Assembly: GCA_015680685.1 (NCBI GenBank)
Contig: MNCI01002119.1
Coordinates: 124,001-188,000, forward strand
From: Gnetum montanum
Lineage: Eukaryota > Streptophyta > Gnetopsida > Gnetales > Gnetaceae
DNA length: 64,000 nt
Direction: 5' to 3'
A program made the translations under genes and the position numbers. This document shows, piece after piece, positions 46,081 through 56,895 of the stretch. The notes beneath the pieces were generated by a model. It saw nothing but the letters and a program-made list of their open reading frames with translations. It did not search any database and was not told where the DNA came from. Each line of letters starts with the position of its first letter. Position 1 is the first letter of the stretch.

Positions 46081-46470
46081 CAAGTCCTAACATCATGACT
46101 TAAAATTGATATCATAGAATAGTCCTGGCATCATGACTTAAAACTGATACCATAGATCAGTCCTGGCATCATGACCTAAAACTAATACCACAGAATAGTG
46201 CTAGAGCTATGACTTAAAACTAGCACCACAGAACATCCTGGTGTCATGATAGTAAAATGACACCACAGAGATCTATCCAGTATGATGCTAAACTACCAAA
46301 CTTGTTTGCTAGAGTCCAATAAGACTATAAACTAGCTTGCCTCTTCGTAGTCTACTACGACTGTAAACTAGCACTACACCATCCACTATGACAATAAACT
46401 AGTAATGTCCAAAGGATTATGACGTGAAACTAATCCATAACAGTCTGCTAAGACTACAAACTGGTGACAT
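46081..46470 (+). repeat. Hairpin array of element III
   Basis: About ten units with a 37-bp period. Clear examples: TGGTGTCA (46239-46246), loop TGATAGTAAAA, TGACACCA; GGATTA (46414-46419), loop TGACGTGAAAC, TAATCC (46431-46436); TGGCATCA (46126-46133), loop TGACTTAAAAC, TGATACCA with one mismatched pair (46145-46152). The loop stays 11 nt while the stem changes on both sides together. The array fills the candidate intron 46073-46707. Confidence 0.88.
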
Positions 46471-46705
46471 CATCAACAACCTAGCATCATTTGAAAATAC
46501 ATGCTGCTATAGTCGGCTGTATGTGCTCACCAAAAAACCTGCCACATGATTTGTCACATAGACCTGGATGAAACTAATGTTGTTCAAGATTTTTTTTGCC
46601 TTGAAGCTTCACATGATGGCTCCATTCCATTGGCTACATTCAAGTTAAAGTGTTCAACTAATTGAATCATTTGTGGTTTTCTTGTCCCCTTGGAGTTGTG
46701 TTTGT

Positions 46706-46830
46706 AGGATGACATGCTTGAGGCATTTGTGCACAAATTCACTTCATCATGATGACAGGGTATCACATTCTTCCTGATGCACGCAACTGGGTTAATCAGT
46801 CCATTCATAAGTACATTCTCAACCCCTAAT
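46706..46830 (+). other. Acceptor-like site and conserved short frame, element III
   Basis: GAGTTGTGTTTGTAG ends at 46707, followed by GATGACATGC. The frame that aligns with element I reads IHFIMMTGYHILPDARNWVN and QSIHKYILNP, interrupted upstream by TGA codons. It is probably a decayed copy of the frame following the acceptor in I and II. Confidence 0.45.
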
Positions 46831-47660
46831 ACATTCCCTATTCCCTAGCATGCCCTCTTATCCTATTCAATTACATCCCCTAGATACATTGTATCCTACT
46901 CACCTGAAGCTCTTAATACATTGTTGTACACTGTGATTCTCTAAGTAGTTACAACGCAAAACACAATACATGGTGGTACATGATACAAACGCAAGCGCAT
47001 GAGCATGAGCATAGCACTGAAAGAAAGCTCTCTCAAAAAGACCAGAAAACAAAAACAAAAAGAAAAAAAAATATAAACAAAAATTAAAAAATAAAAGAAA
47101 AGAAGAAACAAAAAGAAAAAAGGAAAAGAAAGAAGAGGTCAAAGAGCAAAATGCCCGGAAAAAGTCTTCATGACCCCATTGACATCATAAACTAAAGACC
47201 ATTGGCTCTTCTCATACAAGCCCTAGGCGAGAAGGCAATTGTCTTGGGAAAACACTCATGTCTCAAATGATCATGTTGCACATCATTACGTGGCTTTGGT
47301 TATTTACAATAAGCTCCCTTAAACATGATACAAGGGTCCCGTTTCCCCAAAGAATGCACCTCCTATGCCTTGGTTCCAAGTCTGCTATATATTGGTTGTT
47401 GACAAGGACGAAAAACTGACTCGTTCACATGAGAGCATTTCTCTCCCATAGTTCAAACAATGACAACCTTTGATCAATCCCTAATCCCCCAATTACAACC
47501 TTTTTCTTCCTTAAACTAACTTTCCCTCAATCCAATGTACTTTTGAACATGGGGTGATGACATCTAGCCATGGGTCGATGGATAATGCATGGTACTATCT
47601 TGATTGTGGTGTTTTTTACATCTTTGTCGACACCTCTTGGGTGAATTCCTCCAGATGTTA
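46831..47660 (+). other. 3' untranslated-type region of element III
   Basis: Collinear with 12346-13149 of element II. A strongly purine-rich, A-rich tract runs from about 47030 to 47145. No protein domain is seen. Confidence 0.6.
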
Positions 47661-47675
47661 ACAAAGAGGGGCCAA
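47661..47675 (+). promoter_or_regulatory. Polypurine tract of element III
   Basis: ACAAAGAGGGGCCAA directly before the TGAAACACCCC start of the 3' LTR. Confidence 0.8.
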
Positions 47676-49544
47676 TGAAACACCCCAAATTTTGGCCTAA
47701 CACTTCAAAATGAGAACAAATTGAATATTTTTGGGCTTTTGGAGAACAAAAATTTGGTTAAGGCATGAATTCACATTGAGGTCACGATGGCAGCATGAGT
47801 ACAGTGTGAGTCTAGCATGAGTAACTCAAAATAGCCTCAAAATAGCCCCAAAATACCATCAAAATGGTCTGATTTTGAGGGTACAACTCACCCTCAAGGT
47901 CCATTAATGATTTCCCCAAGTTTCAACCTCTAGAACTTTATATTTTAGCTCCAAAAACATTCATTTTCATCGCTCATGCCCAAGTCATGCTGGCAGCCTG
48001 AGTCCAGCATGAGTAACTCAAAATAGCCCCAAAATAATGTCAAATGGTCTAAGTTTGAGGGTACAATTCACCCTCAAGGTACATTAATGATTTCTCCATG
48101 TTTTAGCCTCTAGAAATTTAGATTTTAGCTTCAAAAACTTTCATTTTCGTCGCTCATGCCCAAGTCACGCTCGCAACATGTGTCCAGTGTGAGTGACTCA
48201 AAATAGCCTTAAAATAGTGTTAAAATGGTATGATTTTGAGGAACAAGGCCCCATCAAGGTTCACTTATGATTTCTCCAGGTCCCAGCACTCAGAATTCTA
48301 ATTTCAGGTTCAAAAATACATCGTTTTTAGAACTCACGCTGAGGTCATGCTGGAGTCATGGCAAGCTCACGTTGGCAGTGTGAGTCTAGCGTGAGTTGCC
48401 AAAATGACCTGGATCAACGCACAAACAAGCTCAGATTCAGCATGTAGGTCATCCCAAAGGTTAGTTAGTAGTTACACTTGAAATATAGGTCTCAAAGATC
48501 AAGATTTTGTGTGAAATATACCGTCCCAACTTGCTCATGCCAAGGTCATGCCCAGCTCACGCTAGCAGCGTGAGCCTGAATAAAAGCACTCCAGACACAG
48601 ACTGAGGACATGCTAGAATAAGATCAACTCATGCTGGTAGCCTTGATGAAGAAAAAACATCTCAAAAAACCATAGGACCACTCATTTCAGCACCCTGCAG
48701 TAGCTAGTTCATGGATTAGGAAGTTCCAAGCGAGCCAGAATCAAGATCTCTTGTTGTACGCTATCATTTTATTGTAAATTTTCAACATTTGTGAGCTTGT
48801 CAAGCTCTTATGCTTCAAATTGTATGCATGAGCGTAATGTAAATCAATATAGATTGTAAGATACATTGTATCTAGTCTAGAACATACTCTGCCTACATAC
48901 GTCCAATTCACACATAGCTGTACATTGAACACCTATCACACGATCCGTTTTTCTCTCATCTGATAGCCATTGACCTCATTCGCGATCCTACTCCCATGCC
49001 TAGAAAAATGTATAAATACCTTGTTCATTGACATAAATGGGGTTGGCAATTTGGAGAAAGAAAACTAGCAATCTTGAGCCCAGACGCACATGATTCCCAG
49101 CACCTGCAAACACCTCACATCGGAGCTTAACGTCTGACTTGCAATCCAGACATGCAACTACATTCTGACTAGTGCACATATTGTTAATTAATACAACCTG
49201 ATTTCATTTTTTCCTTACGTTGTGCTATTTTGGTTCATTGTTTACATTATCCTATTTTATTGCACATTTCTGCATACATTATATTTACGTTTACATGCTA
49301 TATTGCATGTTTACGTTTCATTGCATTACGCTCTCCATTTTACATTTTGTGGCGATAACCCTAGTGTAGGCCATAGTGTACGCTTGGGGAATTCCTTGGT
49401 TGATTTGCATGTAGACCATCCAAGGCACTCTACCTTTTTTTTTCCAGCTTGCCCTCACCTGAAGGTAGGGTTAGCTATATCTTTCCAGAGATCTTTTGGT
49501 GTTCATTTTCCTCCAATCTTACGCTGATGATTTTGGATGGTACA
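47676..49544 (+). mobile_element. 3' LTR of element III (1869 bp)
   Basis: Direct repeat of 36072-38462 with one 0.53-kb block fewer. It starts TGAAACACCCCAAATTTTGG, has TATAAATA at 49011-49018 and ends GGATGGTACA, followed by the duplicated AAACT. Confidence 0.93.
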
Positions 49545-49549
49545 AAACT

Positions 49550-50620
49550 CTTGGGGGCACTCATAGCATAATTTCCTCCCACCATTCTACTGATCTTCTA
49601 AAGCACTTACCATTAGTGTGGTCTTTAGAGGACTTGCAACATCATCGTCCTAGCACTTTCACTAGCTTCCTGAGCACTTGCAACTGGCATAGCATTTGAC
49701 ACCTTCACAACATCTTCGGATCCAACACTTGTAGCATCTTCACATCTAGCATTTGCACTTGCATTTCATGTTTTGTGATTTTCTTATTTTCTCAAAGTTG
49801 TGTTTGCAGGTCAAAACCTTGGAGGCAGTCGTGCAAAGATGCATCTCATCGCAGTAGCAAGCTATCACGTTGCTCTGATGTGCATGACTGGACTAGTTGA
49901 GCCACATAAGACTACACCTCTCCTCTCATCCTTATTACAAACTATGCACATTCACTCCATCATCCTAATTTCCTCTCATCTTCTACGAATCATATTATAC
50001 ATCCCTCGAACACATACACACTATGATGCACATGGTATTCTCTTCACATCAACTATAGAACCCATGGTTGATGTAACACAATTCATCCTATGGGGTGCCT
50101 CTATTGCATGGTAAAGCCCTAAGAAAATATAACATGAATCATCCCTAGGAGGAAACATCTATCCTATAGATGCAATGTGATGCATCAAAACAAAGCCCAT
50201 CTTGTCGATGGCTAACTTGCAGCTAACATTCAGTAGTAAGCCGAACCTAAAGAAGGTTCACCCCAAAAAGAAAAAGCACATCCCCAAGAAAATTGACAAT
50301 GCTGCAGCTTCATAATTGGCCCAACATTAAATGGACTTTGACACTCTCATAAACACTCTAATAAGAGGTCAATGTTTTAGGGGCAAACCACATCATGCCA
50401 TGGAACCATGCTGAATTTGCATCTTACATCATGATCCACTATTTACATTTCATTCCCACCATTTAAATTTCATCTCCCTAGCATAACCTTATTTTTATAA
50501 CAATCTTGAGCATAGTAAAATGACATCCGATCTTGTGCTAATGAATGATGTTGGTGACATGTCTACTATGGTATTTTGTAATTCTTTGTCGATGTCTCTT
50601 GGGCTACTCCTCTAGACGTC
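49550..50620 (+). other. 3' region of element I, resumed after element III
   Basis: It continues 36071. A pyrimidine-rich run and GTGTTTGCAG give an acceptor-like site at 49808-49809. The open frame 49800-50114 contains GQNLGGSRAKMHLIAVASYH, similar to the frame after the acceptor in II, and it runs about 100 codons, the longest of the set. The rest (50115-50560) shows no domain. The pre-PPT block starts near 50565. Confidence 0.55.
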
Positions 50621-50635
50621 AACAAGAGGGGCCAT
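50621..50635 (+). promoter_or_regulatory. Polypurine tract of element I
   Basis: AACAAGAGGGGCCAT precedes the TGAAACACC start of the 3' LTR. Confidence 0.75.
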
Positions 50636-51852
50636 TGAAACACCACAAAATTTTGGGTCTTAGCATCGCAGCAGAAAATATGGCTAAGTGTAAAAATGGT
50701 GGCACTTTGCCCATATTTTTCCAAGTGTTGAGTGTAGTCAGCTCCAATTACAAAATTTTTCTAAGTGTCAGAATGATGGCACTTTTTTCACCCTATTACA
50801 CTACGTACCATAGCGTAGCGTAACATCCTATTATGCTACATAGCGTAGCACATTGTTACACTGCATAGTGTAGCATAGTGTAACAACTTGTTATGCTATG
50901 AAATGCCCTGTAACATCTTGTTATGCTACATAACACCCTGTAATGCCCTGTTACACTGCATAACACACTATTACGCTGCATCCTGTTACGTTGCATAGCG
51001 TAGCATAGCATAACACTCTGTTATGTAACACCCTATTACACTGTGTAGCGTAGCACCCTATCACACTATGTAGCACCATGTTCAGCATTGTAGCTAGTGT
51101 CTCGTGTCCCACACGTAACATGGGATGAGCACAATAGACAATAGAAACCAGCGTCTTATGTCCCATGTGTAACATGGGACGAGTGTAGTAGACAGCATGG
51201 TCCCACCCACTACACTGCCACGTCGTACCTGATCCACATTTTGGGCTAACCCTAGCCCTATAGATACCCTTGTGCCCTCTTTTAAAAAAAGGGAGAGAAG
51301 GAAAAGGGGTGAGGCTTCCATTTCTTCACTAGCAAGGTAGTCGGTAGTTCTATTTAGGAATTTGGCATTTTGGCACCCTAGCACTTAGCTCTGTGGACAA
51401 ATGAGACCAGAGCACATCACACTAGCAAAGAGGCAAATCTACATCGCAATTTACAGTGTAGCCCCATTGTAGCCTAGTGAAACATGACATTGTACCAACC
51501 CAGTAGGCATAGTTCAACATAGTGAGAACTAGACTTCATAGCCTAACACCATCAAGGATGTGAATGCACTTCCACTGCGCCTATTGTACATTGTGTATAC
51601 CTTTGTGAATTAGCTACACTTGCTCTTTTGGGGCAATGCACTACTATTCTCAAATTCTTTTACATTTCTCAACCATTTTTCTTGGTATTTAGCAAAATGC
51701 TTACATTTTCCTACTTTTTTCATACATATTTGCATGTTTACAGTATCGTTCTCAAGCCAGGACACCCTGCTACACTCTAGCTTTCTCGGACCTGATGCCT
51801 GTATGCAACATAATATAAACCCTTTTTGTACATAGTCATTTTAACACCACGT
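50636..51852 (+). mobile_element. 3' LTR of element I, first part
   Basis: Direct repeat of 30240-31421. It has the same GTTACG/CATAGCGTAGC palindrome cluster (50785-51080) and ends in CACGT, where element VI entered. The last 140 bp are at 61700-61839. Confidence 0.92.
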
Positions 51853-53359
51853 TGTAGCAACCAAAAACATTGGTGGTTTGAAACATGAAGAGGTTGTCGA
51901 GTGAACAGTTTAACCCCAAATCCATGCTAGGGCTATGCTAGATAAAATGGAAATGAGGCACCCTGAACGGTATGGTCAATCAGACAGGGATTTAATTGGT
52001 GTGACTTAACCTTACGTGAATGTTGATTTAATTATGAGATATATGAGGCAAAATTGATGATCAATAAATGTAAGAATGTAGAAAATAATGTTAAATAGCA
52101 ATAACAATGAAGAGATAACAGAATAAACTGGGGTAAGAAAATGCATTGCCACAAAGTCGTTGGTTCGATTCCTTACCTTCTTTTGAAAATGTATAACAAG
52201 TTTCACAATGCTAAAGGTGAATAGAGAGTTCAAGGATGACTTGAACACTCAAAATACCTCAACTATACCTTTGAATGCAAACTTAAAAGCCAATTCCACA
52301 AAGATGTTAATGCAACTAGCCAACTCAAATTGCCAACCAAATTGCCAACAATGCCTACAATGTCGATTTTTTGCCAACCCTTTGAGCGTTGTCTGCTGGG
52401 GTATTTATAGGGCCAGGAGTAGGTGAGAAATGTAGTTTAGATGCCACATGTCCTGGACCCATGAGATGCGAATGTGCCCATACTGCATGGATGTGCGAAA
52501 CCAACTGTAAGCCTACTATGCTACTACCATGTTTTCGGGACTAGAAATGCTAGAATTAGCTGTGCCAACAATGCAAGTGAGAAATGAAGCACATTGAAGT
52601 AGTGTAGCTACTTGCTATTCTAGTCTATGATATGTAGCATAGCACATTGGCATAATGTAGCTACTTGCTACACTGTGCTACGCTATGTAGCGTAGCACAG
52701 CATAGCCACAGGTTTAAATAGAAAACTTGCGTTGGGTTCACCAACTTCTACTGAGAACCTTGACGCACGCGAAGCTAACTTTTTGAATCATTTTATCAAT
52801 TTTCCTATTTTCTATGCTATGCTATGCTACGTAGCATATCATAGTGTAGCAGCCAACATAATTTGCACTTCTGTCAAAATTGCGACAAGGAAATTTTGCT
52901 TGCTTTGCCTTTGCTACGTTGTGCTACGCTACATAGCGTAGCATAGCATAGCATCTTGTGTCAGCTGAATTGTGATTTTAGTTTTCATGAATATCTTGTT
53001 GAATCTTGTAGTCAAACACTTGTTTGATTTTCCAAGGGCCTGCTATGCTGCGTAGCATAGCATAGTAGGCTTGTCAACTAGAAAACTTGTCGAACTATTT
53101 TATCCATCCTGAGCACCACCGGCAACTCCAAGCATGGTTTTTGAGTAGACTGTTAACCGAGTGAATCACCCAGGTGGGTAGGCTGGAGAGTCCATTAGGC
53201 TTGTTAGCTCTAGTAGTAGAAAACTTTCTGAACTAAATAGTCTAACCTCAATGCATCCATTTCCTACCAAAAGGTCATGAGGCTACACTTATGGAAATCC
53301 TTGCTTCAACTTCAAGACCTTGGTGAAGCAAGAGTGGCTTGAAATTTTATGATGTTTCA
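51853..53359 (-). mobile_element. 3' LTR of element VI (1507 bp, minus strand)
   Basis: It starts TGTAGCAACC and ends TTTCA on the plus strand. It is repeated at 60196-61694 with about 17 percent difference in the first 190 bp. The target duplication CACGT is exact (51848-51852, 61695-61699). The minus-strand TATAAATA is at 52402-52409. Palindromic GCTACGTAGC clusters lie at 52610-53060. Confidence 0.93.
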
Positions 53360-53375
53360 TTGTCCCCTCTTTGTC
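53360..53375 (-). promoter_or_regulatory. Polypurine tract of element VI
   Basis: On the minus strand GACAAAGAGGGGACAA precedes the TGAAA start of the LTR, matching the tracts of I, II and III. Confidence 0.78.
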
Positions 53376-54114
53376 AACGTCTAGAGGATGGGCCTGAGAG
53401 ATGTCAAAAAAAATACAAAACACCACGAAGGACAAGATGCTAACACTGCTCTTCGGTAATCGTCAAGATGTCACTTAGCTATGCTTGAGACTACTAGGAT
53501 AGTTATGTAGGAAAGGGGGAAAAGGGTGGAGCTGTGAAGATATTTTCAGGAAGGGAAATAAGTAGCAATATTGTCCCTTGTCAGAGTGCTTGTGAGGGAG
53601 TCAATATGCATGAGCATATTTCTTTTGTAGTCGTTTGACCTCTCATCGGAGTGCTTAGAGATGGTCATTGTGAAACAGCTGATGTGCCATTTGTTTTGGG
53701 CACACATTTTTTTTGCAAGCTTTTGCTCTTCTATGGTTTTCTTTTTTCATTTTGCCATTTTTATTTACAAATAACCTTGTTGTAGTAGGATAGGTTTCTC
53801 CTTCCCAATATGAGTTGCATTACATCCACGTGGGACTTTAACCTACTTACAAATGCTTCCCATATGGCGAGTTTCATTACATGCATCATAGACTTTGCAG
53901 TTGATCATATGGGAGGGATTTATAGGCATCAGGAAAGTTTGTAAAAGGTAGTGTAAGAGGGAGAATTATGAAACAAGGTAAAGGAGGTTAAAGGGAAGGA
54001 CAGGATGTGCACTCCCAAGTAACCAAGCTAGTCAAGACAACCACTTTGGAATGATGTAGTGTCTTGCCACCTTGGTGAAATGCACCCTTGGCCAACGTCG
54101 CTCCGATACGTATC
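53376..54114 (-). other. 3' region of element VI after the acceptor-like site
   Basis: Minus-strand sequence after the acceptor (54115). It begins GATACGTATCGG and aligns with the frame after the acceptor in I and II: one frame reads RVHFTKVARHYII. The remainder shows no domain until the conserved pre-PPT block at about 53376-53430. Confidence 0.45.
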
Positions 54115-55098
54115 CTACAAACACACTAGAGAGAAAACCAGAAGAAACAACCATCAAGTAAAATGAAGGCAAAGGTCTTGCTCACTTTGGATGCTACTAG
54201 AATGCTAGATACTATTGCTAAGACATGCAATGTCCAAACTAGAAAGGCCAGTAGTAGGTTTGGTAGCATTAGTGTGGAGAGGCAAGCACCGAGAAGGCTA
54301 GGAATTATGGTGATGCAAGTGCTCAGGAGTTCCCACCGAAGGAAAACATCATGTAGTTCAGCTGTGAGATGGGCTACCCATTAGTTGAACATCGTTTGGG
54401 CTTGGGCGCTAGTGGGGGCTAGAGGATAGCAATATTATGGCTGGGCCACAATAGTGCAAGGACTCTAGCAGCAGGCACTGACCACAGAAGCTACTGCCAG
54501 GGTGAAGGACCATGGTAGCGGTAGCTCCAAAAGGTTAGCAAGATGTCATACGATATCTCAAAAGGTTCAGCAAGATGCCATGGGTAGTGGCATTACATAT
54601 ATTCTTGAGGGTGCTTTCTTGGCATCGTGAATTGCATTCTGGAATTGTAACGTTCCACCCCATGTTAGCACTATGCACGCTCGCTTGTTTGTAGAGTCAT
54701 GGATGCATACTGAGGATGTGTTGCAAACCCAATTTAAGGTCTTGGTAGACCATCTAATGTGCTATTTTAAGGTCTCAGCAGACTATGGTGCACTAGTTTA
54801 AGGTCCTAGAATATTATTATGCTAGTTTATCATTGTAGCGAACTGTGGATGGGCCAATTTAAAGTTGTAGCGGACCATCTATGCTAGTTTAACATCATAG
54901 CAGATGTTCTTTTCCAGTTTTACGTCATGGAAGATAGTCTATGTGCTAGTTTAAGGTCCTAGTAGATCATCTGTGCCATTTTATAGTCATAGCGGACTAC
55001 TCTTGCTAGTTTTACATCGTAACGGATGAGCTTTGCTAGTTTTAAGTTGTAGCAGACGTTGATTTGCTAGTTATACGTCGTAGTAGACAATTTCTTAC
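54115..55098 (-). other. Candidate intron of element VI
   Basis: On the minus strand the donor-like AGCAAG/GTAAGA lies at 55099/55098, only about a dozen bases after the integrase stop. The acceptor-like GTGTGTTTGTAG/GATACG ends at 54115. The same borders flank the hairpin array in elements I and III. The 54163-54384 open frame on the plus strand lies inside it and has no recognisable domain. Confidence 0.45.
54730..55092 (-). repeat. Hairpin array of element VI
   Basis: About ten diverged units. The best is TTCCA (54912-54916) and TGGAA (54928-54932) around 11 bases which on the minus strand read TGACGTAAAAC, the same loop as in element II at 11974-11984 with a different stem. Others have TGCTA/TAGCA stems (for example near 54890 and 55035). 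Confidence 0.8.
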
Positions 55099-55110
55099 CT
55101 TGCTCATGCA

Positions 55111-55735
55111 TCAAATGTAGTATGGCTTGAGATACGAATGATTCACAAGATTTACAAACTCATTGCCATCCATGTTTGTCAACTTGAAGGCCCCGTTTCC
55201 ATAGGCTTTTGTGACCATGAATGGACCTTTCCAGTTTGCTGAGAATTTGTTCACATGCTCATGGATAGCCTTGAGAACAAGGTCCCCCTTTTTTACAGGC
55301 CATTGATGGAGGTTTTCATGATGCTTTTTCCATTGCCTATTTTGATATTGCTCTATGCGATCAAGTGTTTTCACACACTCCTCCTCTATGGAGTCGAGGT
55401 TGATGATCCTCGACTCATTATTCTGGGCTTCGCTTACGACATTTGACAGGATCATTTGATGTGATGATACCTGTAGCTCAAGAGGCAACACCGCTTCCGA
55501 TTCGTAAACAAGATTGTAAGGAGTCTTACCTATTGCAGTCCTGCATGTCATCGTATAAGCCCACAACACATAGAGGATTTTCTCATGCCATCACCTCTTA
55601 CTACTGTTAAGCATTTTCTTGAGTAAGTTGATGATGGCTTTGTTTGTAGCTTTAGCCTATCTGTTTACCTGTAGGTAGTCTGATAAGGAGAAAAATTGCC
55701 TAATGCCAAGGTTGCTATAGAAGGTTCTGGTTTAG
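55111..55735 (-). pseudogene. Integrase C-terminal part of element VI
   Basis: Minus strand: NLGIRQFFSLSDYLQVNR, a stop, AKATNKAIINLLKKML, then the open part from 55569 with LWAYTMTCRTAIGKTPYNLV, YESEAVLPLEL, KKGDLVLKAIHEH, KFSANWKGPFMVTKAYGNGA and HSYLKPYYI. This is the end of the catalytic core and the C-terminal domain of a Ty3/gypsy integrase, which joins element cDNA to host DNA. The catalytic N-terminal half is missing, and upstream there is no reverse transcriptase or RNase H before the protease, so a deletion of several kilobases ends near 55735. It is the only pol remnant among the related elements here. Confidence 0.92.
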
Positions 55736-55789
55736 CTTGCATATTATCTGTGTGATCGATTCTTTATCATTTTTTCCAGTTTCAGGCCT

Positions 55790-56045
55790 TGGCGGGCTGT
55801 AACTTAATGTGAATGATGAATTTTTCCAGTTTTAGGCCATAGCGGGTTGCATGTAGTTTTAGGCCATTTCAGGCCATGGGATGATGTAGTTTTAGGCCAT
55901 TTCAGGCCATGGTTAGTTTTAGGCCATTCTGGGTCATGATTACTTTTAGGCCATTTTGGGCCATGGTTAGTTTTAGGCCATTTTAGGCCACGACGTGATG
56001 CAAAATTTTTTTTTTTCAAGTTTTAGGGCTTAGCGGGCTGTAACA
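55790..56045 (-). repeat. Short tandem repeat with GGCCTAAAACTA, element VI
   Basis: About seven units, many near 35 bp, each with CATGGCCCAAAATGGCC and TAAAACTA on the minus strand. Elements I, II and III hold only one or two units at the same place after the protease. The minus frame reads KWPKTNHG-like repeats, which I take as a by-product of the period. Confidence 0.8.
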
Positions 56046-56330
56046 TGATGTGAGCGGCGAGTATGTGAATAGTTTAAAGGAATTAGTTTGGCACCTAGCA
56101 TATATGGATGGACGTGAAGAAAATAGGAGATGAATGTATAACAGATGCTAACTGGGTAGAAAGTAGTGGCGTTGCTATGCTGTACGTAACTACTTTCTAA
56201 CCCACCATGGATTTAGTAAGGCGTAGGACCGAGATGCTCTATCATGGCATTTGTCTACATCATTTTCTTTCTCTTGGAAAGGAAACTCAGCCCACGCATT
56301 TTTGTTTTTTGAGTCAGCGGGTTGGTCCGA

Positions 56331-56895
56331 CTATTTTGCTAAACAGTTAGTGTTGGCGAAGACAGGCGCCTCATTCTCAGAGGTTACAACCTCTGAACCC
56401 TGCTCCATATCTACATTATTTATTACTTGCGCTGCTACCTTGTCACCATGGATCATCACCTCCCTGCTTGCATAGGGTAGATGGATCTCCTGATGTATGG
56501 GTGAAGAGATGGCCCTAAGTTGGGCTAACCAGGACCTCCCCAACATTAGGTTAAACCCAGGCATCTCTTCCACTATGATAAACATTGCCTTTGTGGGGAA
56601 CTGATCCCCTACCACAAAGTCAATGTGGATAGTGCCTTTCACCATGACTCATGCCTCATTGAATGACTTCAATCATGACGTTGTCGTGGGTTTGATCTAG
56701 TCTACCAAACCTAGTTTATCCATAATGGGAAATGGAATGACATTCGTAGCAGCTCCATCATTAATGAGTACCCTTCGGATCTTATGTTGACTGACCTGAA
56801 TTATGATGAATAGAGGTGCTATAGTCACCTAACCCTTTTCAAGGTCCTCCCTAATGGAATCATCATGAAATGTCAATTGGGACGGCTGCGGTTCT
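56331..56895 (-). pseudogene. Retropepsin domain of element VI
   Basis: Minus strand: IQVSQHKIRRVLINDGAATN (active-site region as NDGA), VIPFPIMDKLGLVD, stops, then MVKGTIHIDFVVGDQFPTKA, MFIIVEEMPGFNLMLGRSWL and IHQEIHLPYASREVMIHGDK. It is the same domain as in I, II and III. Its frame differs from that of gag at 59926, showing at least one frameshift. Confidence 0.88.

Noticed and set aside
47030-47145. A-rich tract considered as a poly(A) tail of a retroposed transcript
   Set aside because: It is interrupted by C and G throughout and lies at the same place in element II as a purine-rich tract, so it belongs to the element.
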